64,000 nucleotides of DNA from contig CAVQHY010000011.1 in NCBI GenBank assembly GCA_963712465.1, positions 62,001-126,000 of the forward strand. The letters are read 5' to 3'. The stretch comes from CAVQHY01 sp963712465. GTDB lineage: Bacteria; Actinomycetota; Thermoleophilia; Gaiellales; Gaiellaceae. Both the position numbers and the translations under genes were made by a program. Shown piece after piece: positions 47,274 to 56,126 of this stretch (position 1 is the first letter of the stretch; every line of letters begins with the position of its first letter). A model generated the notes under the pieces. That model saw only the letters and a list, made by a program, of their open reading frames with translations, did not search any database and was not told the DNA's origin.

Positions 47274-49202
47274 ATGGCAGACTTCGCGTGGAGACCGACG
47301 CCCGGGATCGTCGAAAGGGCGAACGTCACACGCCTGATGCGGCGACTCGAGATTGCGAGCTACGACGAGCTGCTTCGCCGCTCGCGCGAGGAGCCGGAAT
47401 GGTTCTGGCCGGCCGTGATCGACGATCTGGGCCTCGAGTTCTCCGAGCCGTGGGAGCGCGTCGTGGACGATTCACGCGGAATCGAGTGGGCGACGTGGTT
47501 CACGGGAGCGCGGGTGAACGTCGCGCGCAACTGCGTCCACCGCTGGGGCGCACGAAAGCCACAGTCCGAAGCAGCGACCTTCGCCGGCGAGGACGGGTCG
47601 CGTCGCGCTCTGACGTTTTCCGAGCTCTCGCGGGAGGTGACTCGCCTCGCCGAAGGCCTGGCCGATCTCGGCGTGGCTGCCGGAGACGCCGTCGGCACTG
47701 TCCTGCCGATGGCTCCGGAGGCGGCGATCGCGTCGCACGCCTGCGCGCACCTCGGTGCGCTGCAGGTGCCGATCTTCTCCGGCTTCGGCGCCAGCGCGGT
47801 CGCCGCGCGGCTGACCGACGCCGAGGCCAGGGTCGTGATCACCGCCGACGGCTCGCTCCGGCGCGGGCGAGAGGTGGCGCTGAAGGATGTCGTCGACGAG
47901 GCCGTGCTCGGCGTCCCGTCCGTCCGTCACGTCGTCACGTGGCGCCGGCTGGGCGGCGAGGTGCGCATGACCCCGGGACGGGATGTCTTCCTCGACGAGT
48001 TGGTCGCGAGCTGCCCCGGGGAGCTCCCGCCGCTCGAGGTCGACGCCGAGGCTCCGTATCTCCTCGCCTACACGTCCGGGACGACCGGCCGTCCGAAGGG
48101 AAGTCTCCACGTGCAGGGCGGGCTGCTCGTCTCGTTCGCGCGCGAAGCAGGCTATCTCGCCGACATCGGGCCGGACGACACGGTGCTCTTCGCCACCGAC
48201 ATGGGCTGGATCATGGGCCCGTGGACCGTGGTCGGCGCCGGCGCGCTCGGCGCCCGCATCGTCTACATGGAGGGAGCGCCCGACTGGCCGGCCGACCGCC
48301 TCTGGCAGATCGTCGAGCGAGAGCGTGTGACGGTGCTCGGCCTCTCGCCGACCCTCGTGCGCGCTCTCGTCCAGTATGGCCCGCCGAGGGCCGATCTGTC
48401 GTCGCTTCGCATCTTCGTCACCACGGGCGAGCCCTGGAACGACGAGCCGTATCGCTGGCTGCTCGAGGACGTCGGCGGCGGGCGCTGCCCGATCATCAAC
48501 ATCTCGGGTGGGACGGAATGCGGCGCGGTGCTGCTCGGGCCGACCCCGCTGTGCGCGCTGAAGCCGTGCTCCCTGTACGGCCCTGCCCTGGGCATCGACG
48601 CCGCCGTGGTCGACTCCGACGGGCGGTCGGTCGGGCGAGGTGAGGTCGGCGAGCTCGTCGTCCGCAGGCCGTTCCCGGGCATGACCCGGGGGCTCTGGCG
48701 CGACCCCGAGCGCTACCTAGACACGTACTGGCGACGGCTTCCGGGCGTCTGGGTTCACGGGGACTGGGCGTCGATCGACGACGACGGCCAGTGGTTCCTG
48801 CACGGGCGATCCGACGACACGCTCAACATCGCCGGCAAGCGAATCGGGCCTGCGGAGCTCGAATCGGCTGCGGTTGCCCACCCGGCCGTGGTCGAGGCGG
48901 CCGCGGTCGGCATCCCGCACCCGATCAAGGGAGAGACCGCCTGGCTGTACTGCGTTCCGGCCGACAACATGCGGGAGCCGACCGACCTGGAGGTCGCCGA
49001 CAAGGTGGCCAAGGAGCTCGGGAAGGCGTTCAGGCCCGAGCGGGTCGTCTTCGTACCCGCGCTTCCGAAGACGCGGAGCGCGAAGATCGTCCGCAGAGCG
49101 GTGCGGGCGCGCGCTCTCGGCGAGGATCCGGGCGATCTCTCGACCGTGGAGAATCCCGAGGCGCTCGAGGCGATCCCGCTGGTTTTCGACCACGAGACGT
49201 AA
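47274..49202 (+). CDS. Acyl-CoA synthetase (acetyl-CoA synthetase-like, AMP-forming)
   Basis: 642 residues of the ANL superfamily. N-terminal ACS-like cap (WFTGARVNVARNCVHRWG), the P-loop YTSGTTGRPKGSLHV, ATDMGWIMGPWTVVGAGALG, ISGGTECGAVLLGPTP (A5), HGDWASIDDDGQWFLHGRSD and IAGKRIGPAELESAAVAHPA (A8). The catalytic lysine near the C-terminus would lie in PALPKTRSAKIVRRAVR. It activates a short carboxylic acid; the exact acid is unclear. 17 nt upstream of nadE, but probably a separate role. Confidence 0.92.
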   Translation: MADFAWRPTPGIVERANVTRLMRRLEIASYDELLRRSREEPEWFWPAVIDDLGLEFSEPWERVVDDSRGIEWATWFTGARVNVARNCVHRWGARKPQSEAATFAGEDGSRRALTFSELSREVTRLAEGLADLGVAAGDAVGTVLPMAPEAAIASHACAHLGALQVPIFSGFGASAVAARLTDAEARVVITADGSLRRGREVALKDVVDEAVLGVPSVRHVVTWRRLGGEVRMTPGRDVFLDELVASCPGELPPLEVDAEAPYLLAYTSGTTGRPKGSLHVQGGLLVSFAREAGYLADIGPDDTVLFATDMGWIMGPWTVVGAGALGARIVYMEGAPDWPADRLWQIVERERVTVLGLSPTLVRALVQYGPPRADLSSLRIFVTTGEPWNDEPYRWLLEDVGGGRCPIINISGGTECGAVLLGPTPLCALKPCSLYGPALGIDAAVVDSDGRSVGRGEVGELVVRRPFPGMTRGLWRDPERYLDTYWRRLPGVWVHGDWASIDDDGQWFLHGRSDDTLNIAGKRIGPAELESAAVAHPAVVEAAAVGIPHPIKGETAWLYCVPADNMREPTDLEVADKVAKELGKAFRPERVVFVPALPKTRSAKIVRRAVRARALGEDPGDLSTVENPEALEAIPLVFDHET

Positions 49203-49219
49203 ACGTCTATCATCCGACC

Positions 49220-50941
49220 ATGCGGCTCGCGCTCGCGCAGCTCGACACGGTGGTCGGCGATCTCGACGGCAACCGGGTGCGCATCCTCGCCAGCCTCGAC
49301 GACGCTCGGGGAGCGGGAGCCGATCTCGTGCTCTTCCCCGAGCTGGCGGTCACGGGGTATCCGCCCGAGGACCTCCTCCTGCGGCCGGGCTTTCTCGAGG
49401 CGGCACGTTCGAGCCTGGAGCGGATCGCGGCGGAGGTCCGCGGCATCACCGCCCTCGTCGGCACCCCCCATCTCGACCGCGACCTCTACAACGCGTGTGC
49501 GGTCTGCACCGATGGGGAGGTGAGAGGGATCTACCGCAAGCGGTTCCTGCCCAACTACGGCGTGTTCGACGAGGACCGCTACTTCCAGTCGGGTCGGGAC
49601 CTCCTTCTGGTCGAGGTCGCCGGGACGCTCGTCGGGCCGACTGTCTGCGAGGACATCTGGCAGCCGGGCCCGCCGGCGACCGACCTCGCCCTGGCCGGGG
49701 CACACGTGATCGCCAACATCTCGGCCTCGCCGTTCCATGTCGGCAAGGGTTCCGAGCGCGAGCAGATGCTCGCCACGCGCGCACGAGACTCGAGCGCCTG
49801 GATCGCGTTCGTGAACGCGGTCGGCGGCCAGGACGAGCTCGTCTTCGACGGGCACAGCCTCGTCATCGACGAGGAGGGCGAGATCGTCGCGCGGGCGCCG
49901 TCGTTCGAGGAGGCGCTCCTCGTGGTCGACGTCGATGCGTCGACCGCCGTGGCGCGACGCCTGAGCGACGGGCGCCGCCGGGCGCTGGCCCGCGAACGTG
50001 CCGACCTGCCCGACCCGCCGGTCATCCACGTGGCGGCAGCCGCGCCGCCCAACGGCCGGCCCGCGCCGCCTCGAACGCTGGCACCGCCGCTCGACGACGT
50101 CGAGCAGATGCGGCTCGCCCTCGAGCTCGGCCTTCGCGACTACGTCGAGAAGAACGGCTTCGCCGAGGTCGTGCTCGGCATCTCGGGCGGGATCGACTCG
50201 GCGCTGACGGCTGCGCTCGCGGCCGAGGCGCTTGGCCCGGAGCGCGTCCACTGCGTCTCGATGCCCTCGCGCTACAGCTCGAACGAGACGAAGGCCGATG
50301 CGAGACGCGTCGCGGAGTCGCTCGACGCGCATTTCCTCGAGCTCCCGATCGAGGGGATCGTCGGCTCGGTCGGCGAGGCGCTCGGGCTCGTATTCGCCGG
50401 GACGGCCGAGGGGATCGCCGAGGAGAACGTCCAGTCCCGGATCCGCGGACTGCTGGTGATGGCGCTGTCGAACAAGTTCGGCTGGCTTGCCCTGGCGACC
50501 GGGAACAAGAGCGAGTTCTCGGTCGGCTACGCGACGATCTACGGCGACATGGCTGGCGGCTTCGCGTTGTTGAAGGACGTCTACAAGACCGACGTGTTCC
50601 GGTTGGCGAGGCGGTTGAACGAGCGCGCCGGACGCGACCTCGTCCCGCAGTCGATCGTGGAGCGCGCGCCGAGCGCGGAGCTCCGGGCCGGTCAACTCGA
50701 TGAGGACTCACTCCCGCCCTATGCGCAGCTCGACCGCGTCCTCGAGGCCTACGTGGAGCTTGACCGCTCGCGCGAGGAGCTGACGAGCGACGGCTTCGAG
50801 CCCGAGGTCGTCGAGCGGGCGCTCGCCCTGATCGACAGGGCCGAGTACAAGCGGCGGCAGGCCCCGCCCGGCGTGAAGCTGCGCCCCAAGGCCTTCGGGC
50901 GCGATCGGCGCGTGCCGATCACGAACCGCTGGCGCGGCTGA
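49220..50941 (+). CDS. nadE: Glutamine-dependent NAD+ synthetase
   Basis: 573 residues. N-terminal nitrilase-type glutaminase domain with catalytic Glu (VLFPELAVTGYPPEDLL), Lys (GIYRKRFLPNYGVFDEDRYF) and Cys (GPTVCEDIW). C-terminal synthetase domain with the PP-loop LGISGGIDSALTAALA, PSRYSSNETKADA, ATGNKSEFSVGYATIYGDMA and ALLKDVYKTDVFRLAR. Final step of NAD synthesis from deamido-NAD, using ammonia tunnelled from glutamine. The last 23 bases overlap the convergent mug gene. Confidence 0.97.
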   Translation: MRLALAQLDTVVGDLDGNRVRILASLDDARGAGADLVLFPELAVTGYPPEDLLLRPGFLEAARSSLERIAAEVRGITALVGTPHLDRDLYNACAVCTDGEVRGIYRKRFLPNYGVFDEDRYFQSGRDLLLVEVAGTLVGPTVCEDIWQPGPPATDLALAGAHVIANISASPFHVGKGSEREQMLATRARDSSAWIAFVNAVGGQDELVFDGHSLVIDEEGEIVARAPSFEEALLVVDVDASTAVARRLSDGRRRALARERADLPDPPVIHVAAAAPPNGRPAPPRTLAPPLDDVEQMRLALELGLRDYVEKNGFAEVVLGISGGIDSALTAALAAEALGPERVHCVSMPSRYSSNETKADARRVAESLDAHFLELPIEGIVGSVGEALGLVFAGTAEGIAEENVQSRIRGLLVMALSNKFGWLALATGNKSEFSVGYATIYGDMAGGFALLKDVYKTDVFRLARRLNERAGRDLVPQSIVERAPSAELRAGQLDEDSLPPYAQLDRVLEAYVELDRSREELTSDGFEPEVVERALALIDRAEYKRRQAPPGVKLRPKAFGRDRRVPITNRWRG

Positions 50942-51437
50942 GCTCCGCCAGCTTGCGAAACCAGCGCAGGCGCTCGACGTACGGCACGGCCGCGTTCGCA
51001 GGCGACGTGGAAGGCAGGACGAAGAGCCACGTGCGCGCCAGCCGTCGGCTCTGGAGGCCGAGCTCGCAGCGTTCAGAAAAGACGCCCTGGTACCCCGCCT
51101 TGCCGACAAACGCGATCCCGCTCGGCTCCAGCTCGCGCGCAATCCGCTCCAGACGGTCGGCAGCGCCGTCGAAGTCGGCCCGGCGCAGCTCGCCGCTTCC
51201 CTTCGTCGTCCGGAAGGCCGCGTTCGTCAGCCCGATGCCGTAGCCGGGCAGCGCGTGCTGCTCGCTCGGGTCGAGACGGCGCGGCGTCAGGCCCGCGTCG
51301 GCGAGCAACCGCCAGAAGTCGTTGCGCGGATTCGCATAGTGCGCCCCGGCGGCGGCCGAGCGCCGCCCCGGGTTGATGCCGCAGAACACGACCGCGAGCC
51401 CCGGAGCCAGGATGTCCGGAACAGCCGGCCCGCTCAC
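50919..51437 (-). CDS. mug: G/U mismatch-specific DNA glycosylase (Mug-like)
   Basis: 172 residues. Mug/TDG family motifs: LAVVFCGINPGRRSAAAGAH, YANPRNDFWRLLADAGLTPR, YGIGLTNAAFRTTKGSGEL and LPSTSPANAAVPYVERLRW. It removes uracil or thymine opposite guanine. GTG start overlaps the nitroreductase stop (GTGA), so the two are coupled. Convergent overlap with nadE. Confidence 0.93.
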   Translation of the reverse strand: MSGPAVPDILAPGLAVVFCGINPGRRSAAAGAHYANPRNDFWRLLADAGLTPRRLDPSEQHALPGYGIGLTNAAFRTTKGSGELRRADFDGAADRLERIARELEPSGIAFVGKAGYQGVFSERCELGLQSRRLARTWLFVLPSTSPANAAVPYVERLRWFRKLAELSRASGS

Positions 51438-51976
51438 CCGCCGATGCGCTCGCTGCTCACGATCTCGCCCAGCGGCTTTCGCCCGAGCGGAACGACCGAT
51501 TTGAGACGCGGGGTCGAGCCGACGAAGCGCGCGTTCGCGTCGGCTGGGTAGCCGAGCGCGACGACCGTGCGGAGGCCAGTGCCCGCCGGCCCTCCGAGCA
51601 GCTCCAGCGCCTCGTCCTCACGCTCCTCCGGGAAGAGCGTCGCGACGCATCCGCCGACGCCGTGGGCCCACGCTGCGAGCATGATCCGCTCGCAGATCCG
51701 TCCCTCGTCGAACGAGCGGCTGCGACTTCGCTCGCTCATGACGACCGCGATCGCCGCAGGGGCCTGCGCGACGTGCTGGCCGAAGGGCGCCAGCGCCGAG
51801 AGCCGTTCGAGCGTGGGTCGCTCGGCGACGACGACGAGCTGCCAGGGTTGGGCGTTCTTCGCGGAGCCGGTCCAGCGGGCCGTCTCGAGGATGTCGGCGA
51901 GGACGTCACCCGGGATCGGGCGTGCGTCGTAGCGCCGGACGGCCCGCAGATCGCGCAGGAACCTCGTCGCTTCCAC
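51434..51976 (-). CDS. Nitroreductase family protein
   Basis: 180 residues from a GTG at 51976; more GTGs lie upstream in frame. FMN-binding nitroreductase features: LRAVRRYDARPIPGDVLADI, ARWTGSAKNAQPWQLVVVAE, AICERIMLAA-type helix (RICERIMLAAWAHGVGGCVA) and TVVALGYPADANARF. Substrate unknown. Diverges from the aminotransferase gene with overlapping start regions, and is coupled to mug. Confidence 0.88.
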   Translation of the reverse strand: MEATRFLRDLRAVRRYDARPIPGDVLADILETARWTGSAKNAQPWQLVVVAERPTLERLSALAPFGQHVAQAPAAIAVVMSERSRSRSFDEGRICERIMLAAWAHGVGGCVATLFPEEREDEALELLGGPAGTGLRTVVALGYPADANARFVGSTPRLKSVVPLGRKPLGEIVSSERIGG

Positions 51977-51983
51977 GGCGGTA

Positions 51984-53162
51984 GTGTGTACCACCGTGAG
52001 CACGGTCGCCTTCGACGTCGCCGCGGTTCGCAGACGCTTCTCGGCCCTTGATCGACCGCTCGCCTTCTTCGACGGCCCCGGCGGAACGCAGGTGCCCGAC
52101 TCGGTGATCGACGCGATCTCCTCGTACCTGCGCCGGTCGAACGCGAACATCGGCGGTCCCTACGACACGAGTCGCCGCACGGACGAGGTGGTCGAGCGAG
52201 CGCACGAAGCGGCCGCGCGCTTCCTGGGCTGCTCGGCCGAGGAGTGCGGCTTCGGCGCCAACATGACGACGCTGAACTTCGCGCTGTCGCGCGCGGTCGG
52301 TCGCGACCTCGCTCCAGGGGACGAGATCCTCTGCACGCGGCTCGACCACGACGGCAACGTCGCGCCCTGGCTCGAGCTCGCGCGCGACCTGGATCTCGTG
52401 GTTCGCTTCGCCGACATCCGCGAGGAGGACTGCACCCTCGACCTCGACGACCTCGAGCGGCAGCTCTCCGACCGGACGCGCGTGGTGGCGTTCGGCTGGG
52501 CCTCGAACGCCGTGGGAACGATCAACGACGTGCGGCGGATCGCGGCGCTCGCGCACGACGCGGGGGCGCTCGCGTGGGTCGACGCCGTCCACTACGGGCC
52601 GCACGGCCCGATCGACGTGGTCGAGGCCGGCGTCGACGTGCTCGTGTGCTCGCCGTACAAGTTCTTCGGGCCGCACCTCGGGCTGTTCTTCGGTCGGCGC
52701 GAGCTGCTCGAGCGCCTGCGCCCCTACAAGGTCCGCCCGGCCGCCGACGATCCCGTCTCGCGCCGGTTCGAGACGGGCACGCTCCAGCACGAGCTCCTCG
52801 CCGGCTGCACCGCGGCGATCGAATACATCGAGTCGATCGGCTGGGACGCGATCGTGGCCTGGGAGCGAGAGCTCGGCGAACGCTTCCTCCGAGACCTACC
52901 CGGATCGTGCCGGCTCTACGGTCCTCCGACGATGGACGGCCGCGTGCCGACCTTCGCGTTCAACGTCGAGGGCCGCTCGGCGCGGGAGGTAGCGGAGTAC
53001 CTGGGCGCGCGGGACATCGCCGTGTGGTGGGGCAACTACTACGCCGTCGAGGCGATGACACGGCTGGGGCTCGAGCCCGGCGGCGCCGTGCGGGCCGGAA
53101 TCGTCCACTACAACACCGCTGACGAGGTCGACCGGCTCCTCGAGGCGCTTCACTCGCTGTAG
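51984..53162 (+). CDS. Class V aminotransferase, cysteine desulfurase-like
   Basis: 392 residues (a GTG at 51996 is another start). PLP fold type I: FFDGPGGTQVPDSVIDAISS, NANIGGPYDTSRRTDEVVE, FGANMTTLNFALSRAVG, RLDHDGNVAPWLELARD, WVDAVHYGPHGPIDVV and the Schiff-base lysine in LVCSPYKFFGPHLGLFFG. The catalytic loop cysteine of true SufS/IscS enzymes is not evident, so it may be a lyase or aminotransferase of the CsdA-like subgroup. It overlaps the 3' end of the FAD monooxygenase by 13 bp. Confidence 0.9.
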   Translation: MCTTVSTVAFDVAAVRRRFSALDRPLAFFDGPGGTQVPDSVIDAISSYLRRSNANIGGPYDTSRRTDEVVERAHEAAARFLGCSAEECGFGANMTTLNFALSRAVGRDLAPGDEILCTRLDHDGNVAPWLELARDLDLVVRFADIREEDCTLDLDDLERQLSDRTRVVAFGWASNAVGTINDVRRIAALAHDAGALAWVDAVHYGPHGPIDVVEAGVDVLVCSPYKFFGPHLGLFFGRRELLERLRPYKVRPAADDPVSRRFETGTLQHELLAGCTAAIEYIESIGWDAIVAWERELGERFLRDLPGSCRLYGPPTMDGRVPTFAFNVEGRSAREVAEYLGARDIAVWWGNYYAVEAMTRLGLEPGGAVRAGIVHYNTADEVDRLLEALHSL

Positions 53163-53334
53163 ATCCGCCCCAGGTAGGCGTTCAACGGTTCCGCCGCCGC
53201 GGGCGTGGCGCGATAGCCGATGTATCCATCGGGACGGATCAGGTAGGCGCTTGTGCCATCACTCCCGTACGCCGCTCGAAACTCTCCCGCGGCGTCCCGA
53301 ACGACCGGAAGGAGGAGGCCATCGTCGTCGACCC
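53150..53334 (-). pseudogene. Out-of-frame C-terminal part of the FAD monooxygenase
   Basis: Reads VDDDGLLLPVVRDAAGEF, then YGSDGTSAYLIRPDGYIGYR and ends YLGRIYSE, the thioredoxin-like C-terminal domain common to this monooxygenase family. It has no start of its own and continues the upstream gene in the next frame. Confidence 0.75.
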
Positions 53335-54777
53335 GGCGGCCAGGACGGCGTACGTGGCCAGGCGTCCGTGCGCACGATCGCGCGCTGCGGCCGCGGCGGT
53401 CTCGAGGCCCCGAAGCGTTCGAGCGTCGACCTGGTCGTCGATATAGAGCAAGAGCACCGGATCGGCGCCCCTGAGGAGCTCGAAGAGTCGCAGCGGACCG
53501 GCCACCGCGTCGCGCGTCAGGCCGCGCGCGTCGGGCGCCCGCTCGCCGGGTCGGGGCCCTTTCGCGCCGGCGACGTCCTCGGCCGAGAGCGGGCTCTCCG
53601 GGTAGCCGACGAGGAGCTGCGCTTCACGGAGGATCACCGTGGCCGGGTCGTTCTCGTCGGCTCCGATCCCGGCCCTCGCGTCCCGAACCGTCCGCCCGAC
53701 CACCTCCTCTCCGATCGGGCGGCGCTCGGCGTCGTAGCTCTCGAGCAGGCCGGGCGCGGCCACACCCTGCACCGTGAGCGCGAGCTTCCAGGCCAGGTTG
53801 TAGGCGTCCTGGATGCCCGTGTTCATCCCCTGGGCTCCCGTCGGCGGGTGGATGTGCGCCGCGTCTCCGGCGACGAACACCCGGCCGTCGCCGTAGCGGT
53901 CGACGAGCCGATGGCTGATGCGGAAGATCGACGACCAGCGGAGACTCGACGCAATCGTCGGCTGGGGCGAGAGCCGATCGAGCACGGCCTGAATGTGCTG
54001 GAGCGTGGGCGCGGGTCGGTCGGTCGCAAACCCATGCTCGACGCTGTCCGGGCTGCTCGGCGGCGCCGCCAGCTCGGGTGGCACGAGCATCGACATGCGA
54101 TAACGGTTGCGCCCGGGCAGCGGAATGCAGACGAGGAGGTCGTCCGTCTCGCCGTCGGTCTGGTGCATCGCGCGGATCCCGTAACCCCGCGGCATCGACC
54201 AGCCGACCTCGACGTCGCCGAGCATGTACTCCTCCGGGAACGCATCGCCCTCGAACGTGAGCCCGAGCCCCTTGCGAACGACGCTATGCGCGCCGTCGCA
54301 GCCCACGAGGTAGCCGGCGCGAACCGACTCTTCGCCGCGAGGGCCGCCGAGAACCGCGCCGACGCCGTCGGCGTCCTGCGTGAACGACTGCAGCGCGACG
54401 CCCCGCTCGACGGCGACACCGAGTGTCGAAAGATGCTCGCGCAGGAGGCGCTCGGTCTCGTACTGGGGGAGGGCGGCGAATGCGTACGGAATCTCGGGTG
54501 GTAGCTCGAGGGTCATGCGCATGACCTCTAGCTCGTTCACGTAGACGATCTGACCGTGGAGCTCGATCGCGGAGTCGAGTGCCTGGCGCAGGAGGCCCAT
54601 GTCCTCCCAGATCTCCAGAGTCCGGGGCTGGATCCCGACCGCCTTGGCGTACTGCGGCGGCTCGTCCAGCGCATCGACGATGCGGCAGTCGACGCCGCGC
54701 CGTCTCAGCTCGCAGGCGACCGTCAGGCCGACGGGCCCCGCGCCGGCGACGAGGACGTCTACCTCGGACCGCTTCAC
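53239..54777 (-). CDS. FAD-dependent aromatic monooxygenase, C-terminus lost to a frameshift
   Basis: 512 residues as read. PHBH/PheA-type motifs: VDVLVAGAGPVGLTVACELR (FAD GxGxxG), VGCDGAHSVVRKGLGLTFEG (DG) and VFVAGDAAHIHPPTGAQGMN (GD). GTG start. The last ~30 residues (after RLATYAVLAAG) are out of frame: the neighbouring frame continues with the normal family C-terminus to a TGA at 53150. One extra base near 53331-53341 would restore a protein of about 541 residues. Real frameshift or sequence error cannot be told apart here. Confidence 0.85.
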   Translation of the reverse strand: MKRSEVDVLVAGAGPVGLTVACELRRRGVDCRIVDALDEPPQYAKAVGIQPRTLEIWEDMGLLRQALDSAIELHGQIVYVNELEVMRMTLELPPEIPYAFAALPQYETERLLREHLSTLGVAVERGVALQSFTQDADGVGAVLGGPRGEESVRAGYLVGCDGAHSVVRKGLGLTFEGDAFPEEYMLGDVEVGWSMPRGYGIRAMHQTDGETDDLLVCIPLPGRNRYRMSMLVPPELAAPPSSPDSVEHGFATDRPAPTLQHIQAVLDRLSPQPTIASSLRWSSIFRISHRLVDRYGDGRVFVAGDAAHIHPPTGAQGMNTGIQDAYNLAWKLALTVQGVAAPGLLESYDAERRPIGEEVVGRTVRDARAGIGADENDPATVILREAQLLVGYPESPLSAEDVAGAKGPRPGERAPDARGLTRDAVAGPLRLFELLRGADPVLLLYIDDQVDARTLRGLETAAAAARDRAHGRLATYAVLAAGSTTMASSFRSFGTPRESFERRTGVMAQAPT

Positions 54778-54843
54778 CGGGGCGGCAGCCTACTCCATGG
54801 TGCGACAACGGCGGGGCGGACGCAGCCGGGTAGCATGGGCATC

Positions 54844-56118
54844 ATGAGCGTCTTCGAGAAGATTGTCCTCCCGAACGGTCTCCGCATCCTTACGGCGCCG
54901 ATGCCGCAGGCGAAGTCCGTGGCGTGCTTTCTGATGATGGCGACCGGCTCGCGCTACGAGACACGCGAGACGAGCGGCATCGCGCACTTCGCCGAGCACA
55001 TGTTCTTCAAGGGCACCGAGCGTCGGCCGACCGCGCGCGACATCGCAGGCGAGATCGACTCGATCGGCGGCGAGTTCAACGCGTTCACCGGCAAGGAGTA
55101 CACCGGCTACTACGTCAAGTGCGCCGCGGAGCACCGCGACACGGCGCTGGACGTCCTCGTCGACATGATCCGCCACTCGAAGTTCGACCCGGAAGAGATC
55201 GAGCGAGAGAAGGGCGTGATCGTCGAGGAGATGAACATGTACTTCGACACCCCGCGCGACTACGTCGACGGCGTGTACGACCAGCTCCTCTACGGCGACC
55301 AGCCGCTTGGCTGGGACATCATCGGCACGAAGGAGACCGTTCGCGCAGCCACGCGCGAGACGTTCCTCGGCTACCTCGACACCTGGTATCGCGCCCCGCG
55401 AATCGTCGCCGGGATCGGCGGCGCGGTCGGCGACGACGCCGTCGAGCACATCGGCTCGCTGCTCGGGGACGTGCCGAACGGGGCGGCCGGATCCCCCGCT
55501 CCCGTGGACGTGGAGCAGACCGGCGCAGCCGTGAAGCTGCACACGAAGCAGTCCGACCAGGCACACCTGCGACTCGGCGTGCACAGCTTTCCGATCGACC
55601 ATCCCGACCGGTACGCGCTCGGGCTGCTCGCGACGGTCCTCGGCGGCGGCATGTCGTCGCGCCTGTTCACGGAGGTCCGCGAGCGCCGCGGCCTCGCGTA
55701 CTACATCTACGGCTACAACCAGGGGTACACGGACACGGGCACGCTGTTTGCGCAGGGCGGCGTCGACATCAAGCGGATCGACGAAGCCGTCCAGACGATC
55801 GTCTCCGAGTTCGGCCGAATCGCCCGCGAGCCGATCTCCGCCGAGGAGCTCGAGAAGGCGCGAAACTTCGCCAAGGGCCGACTCGTGCTCTCGCTCGAAG
55901 ATCCGAAGGGAACGATCATGTTCGGGCTGCGCGGCGAGGTGCTGGAGAGCCGTGTCCGCGAGCTCGACGAGGTGCTCGCCGGCTTCGACGCCGTCACGCT
56001 CGACGACATCCAGCGCGTCGCGCAGGACGTGATCCGCGACGATCGGCTCAACCTCGCGCTGATCGGCCCGTTCGACGAGCCAGACCGGTTCGAGAAGCTC
56101 CTCTCGCTAGCGGCGTAG
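54844..56118 (+). CDS. M16 family zinc peptidase
   Basis: 424 residues from the ATG at 54844 (54835 also possible). Inverted zinc motif GIAHFAEHMFFKG (His48, Glu51, His52) and the distal glutamate region EREKGVIVEEMNMYFDTPRD; C-terminal substrate-binding motif GGGMSSRLFTEVRERRGLAY. An active-type (beta/MPP-like) M16 subunit. In many Gram-positives and actinobacteria this gene follows pnp; here it lies beside an M24 peptidase on the opposite strand. Degrades short peptides or signal peptides. Confidence 0.93.
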   Translation: MSVFEKIVLPNGLRILTAPMPQAKSVACFLMMATGSRYETRETSGIAHFAEHMFFKGTERRPTARDIAGEIDSIGGEFNAFTGKEYTGYYVKCAAEHRDTALDVLVDMIRHSKFDPEEIEREKGVIVEEMNMYFDTPRDYVDGVYDQLLYGDQPLGWDIIGTKETVRAATRETFLGYLDTWYRAPRIVAGIGGAVGDDAVEHIGSLLGDVPNGAAGSPAPVDVEQTGAAVKLHTKQSDQAHLRLGVHSFPIDHPDRYALGLLATVLGGGMSSRLFTEVRERRGLAYYIYGYNQGYTDTGTLFAQGGVDIKRIDEAVQTIVSEFGRIAREPISAEELEKARNFAKGRLVLSLEDPKGTIMFGLRGEVLESRVRELDEVLAGFDAVTLDDIQRVAQDVIRDDRLNLALIGPFDEPDRFEKLLSLAA

Positions 56119-56126
56119 AGCGGAGC

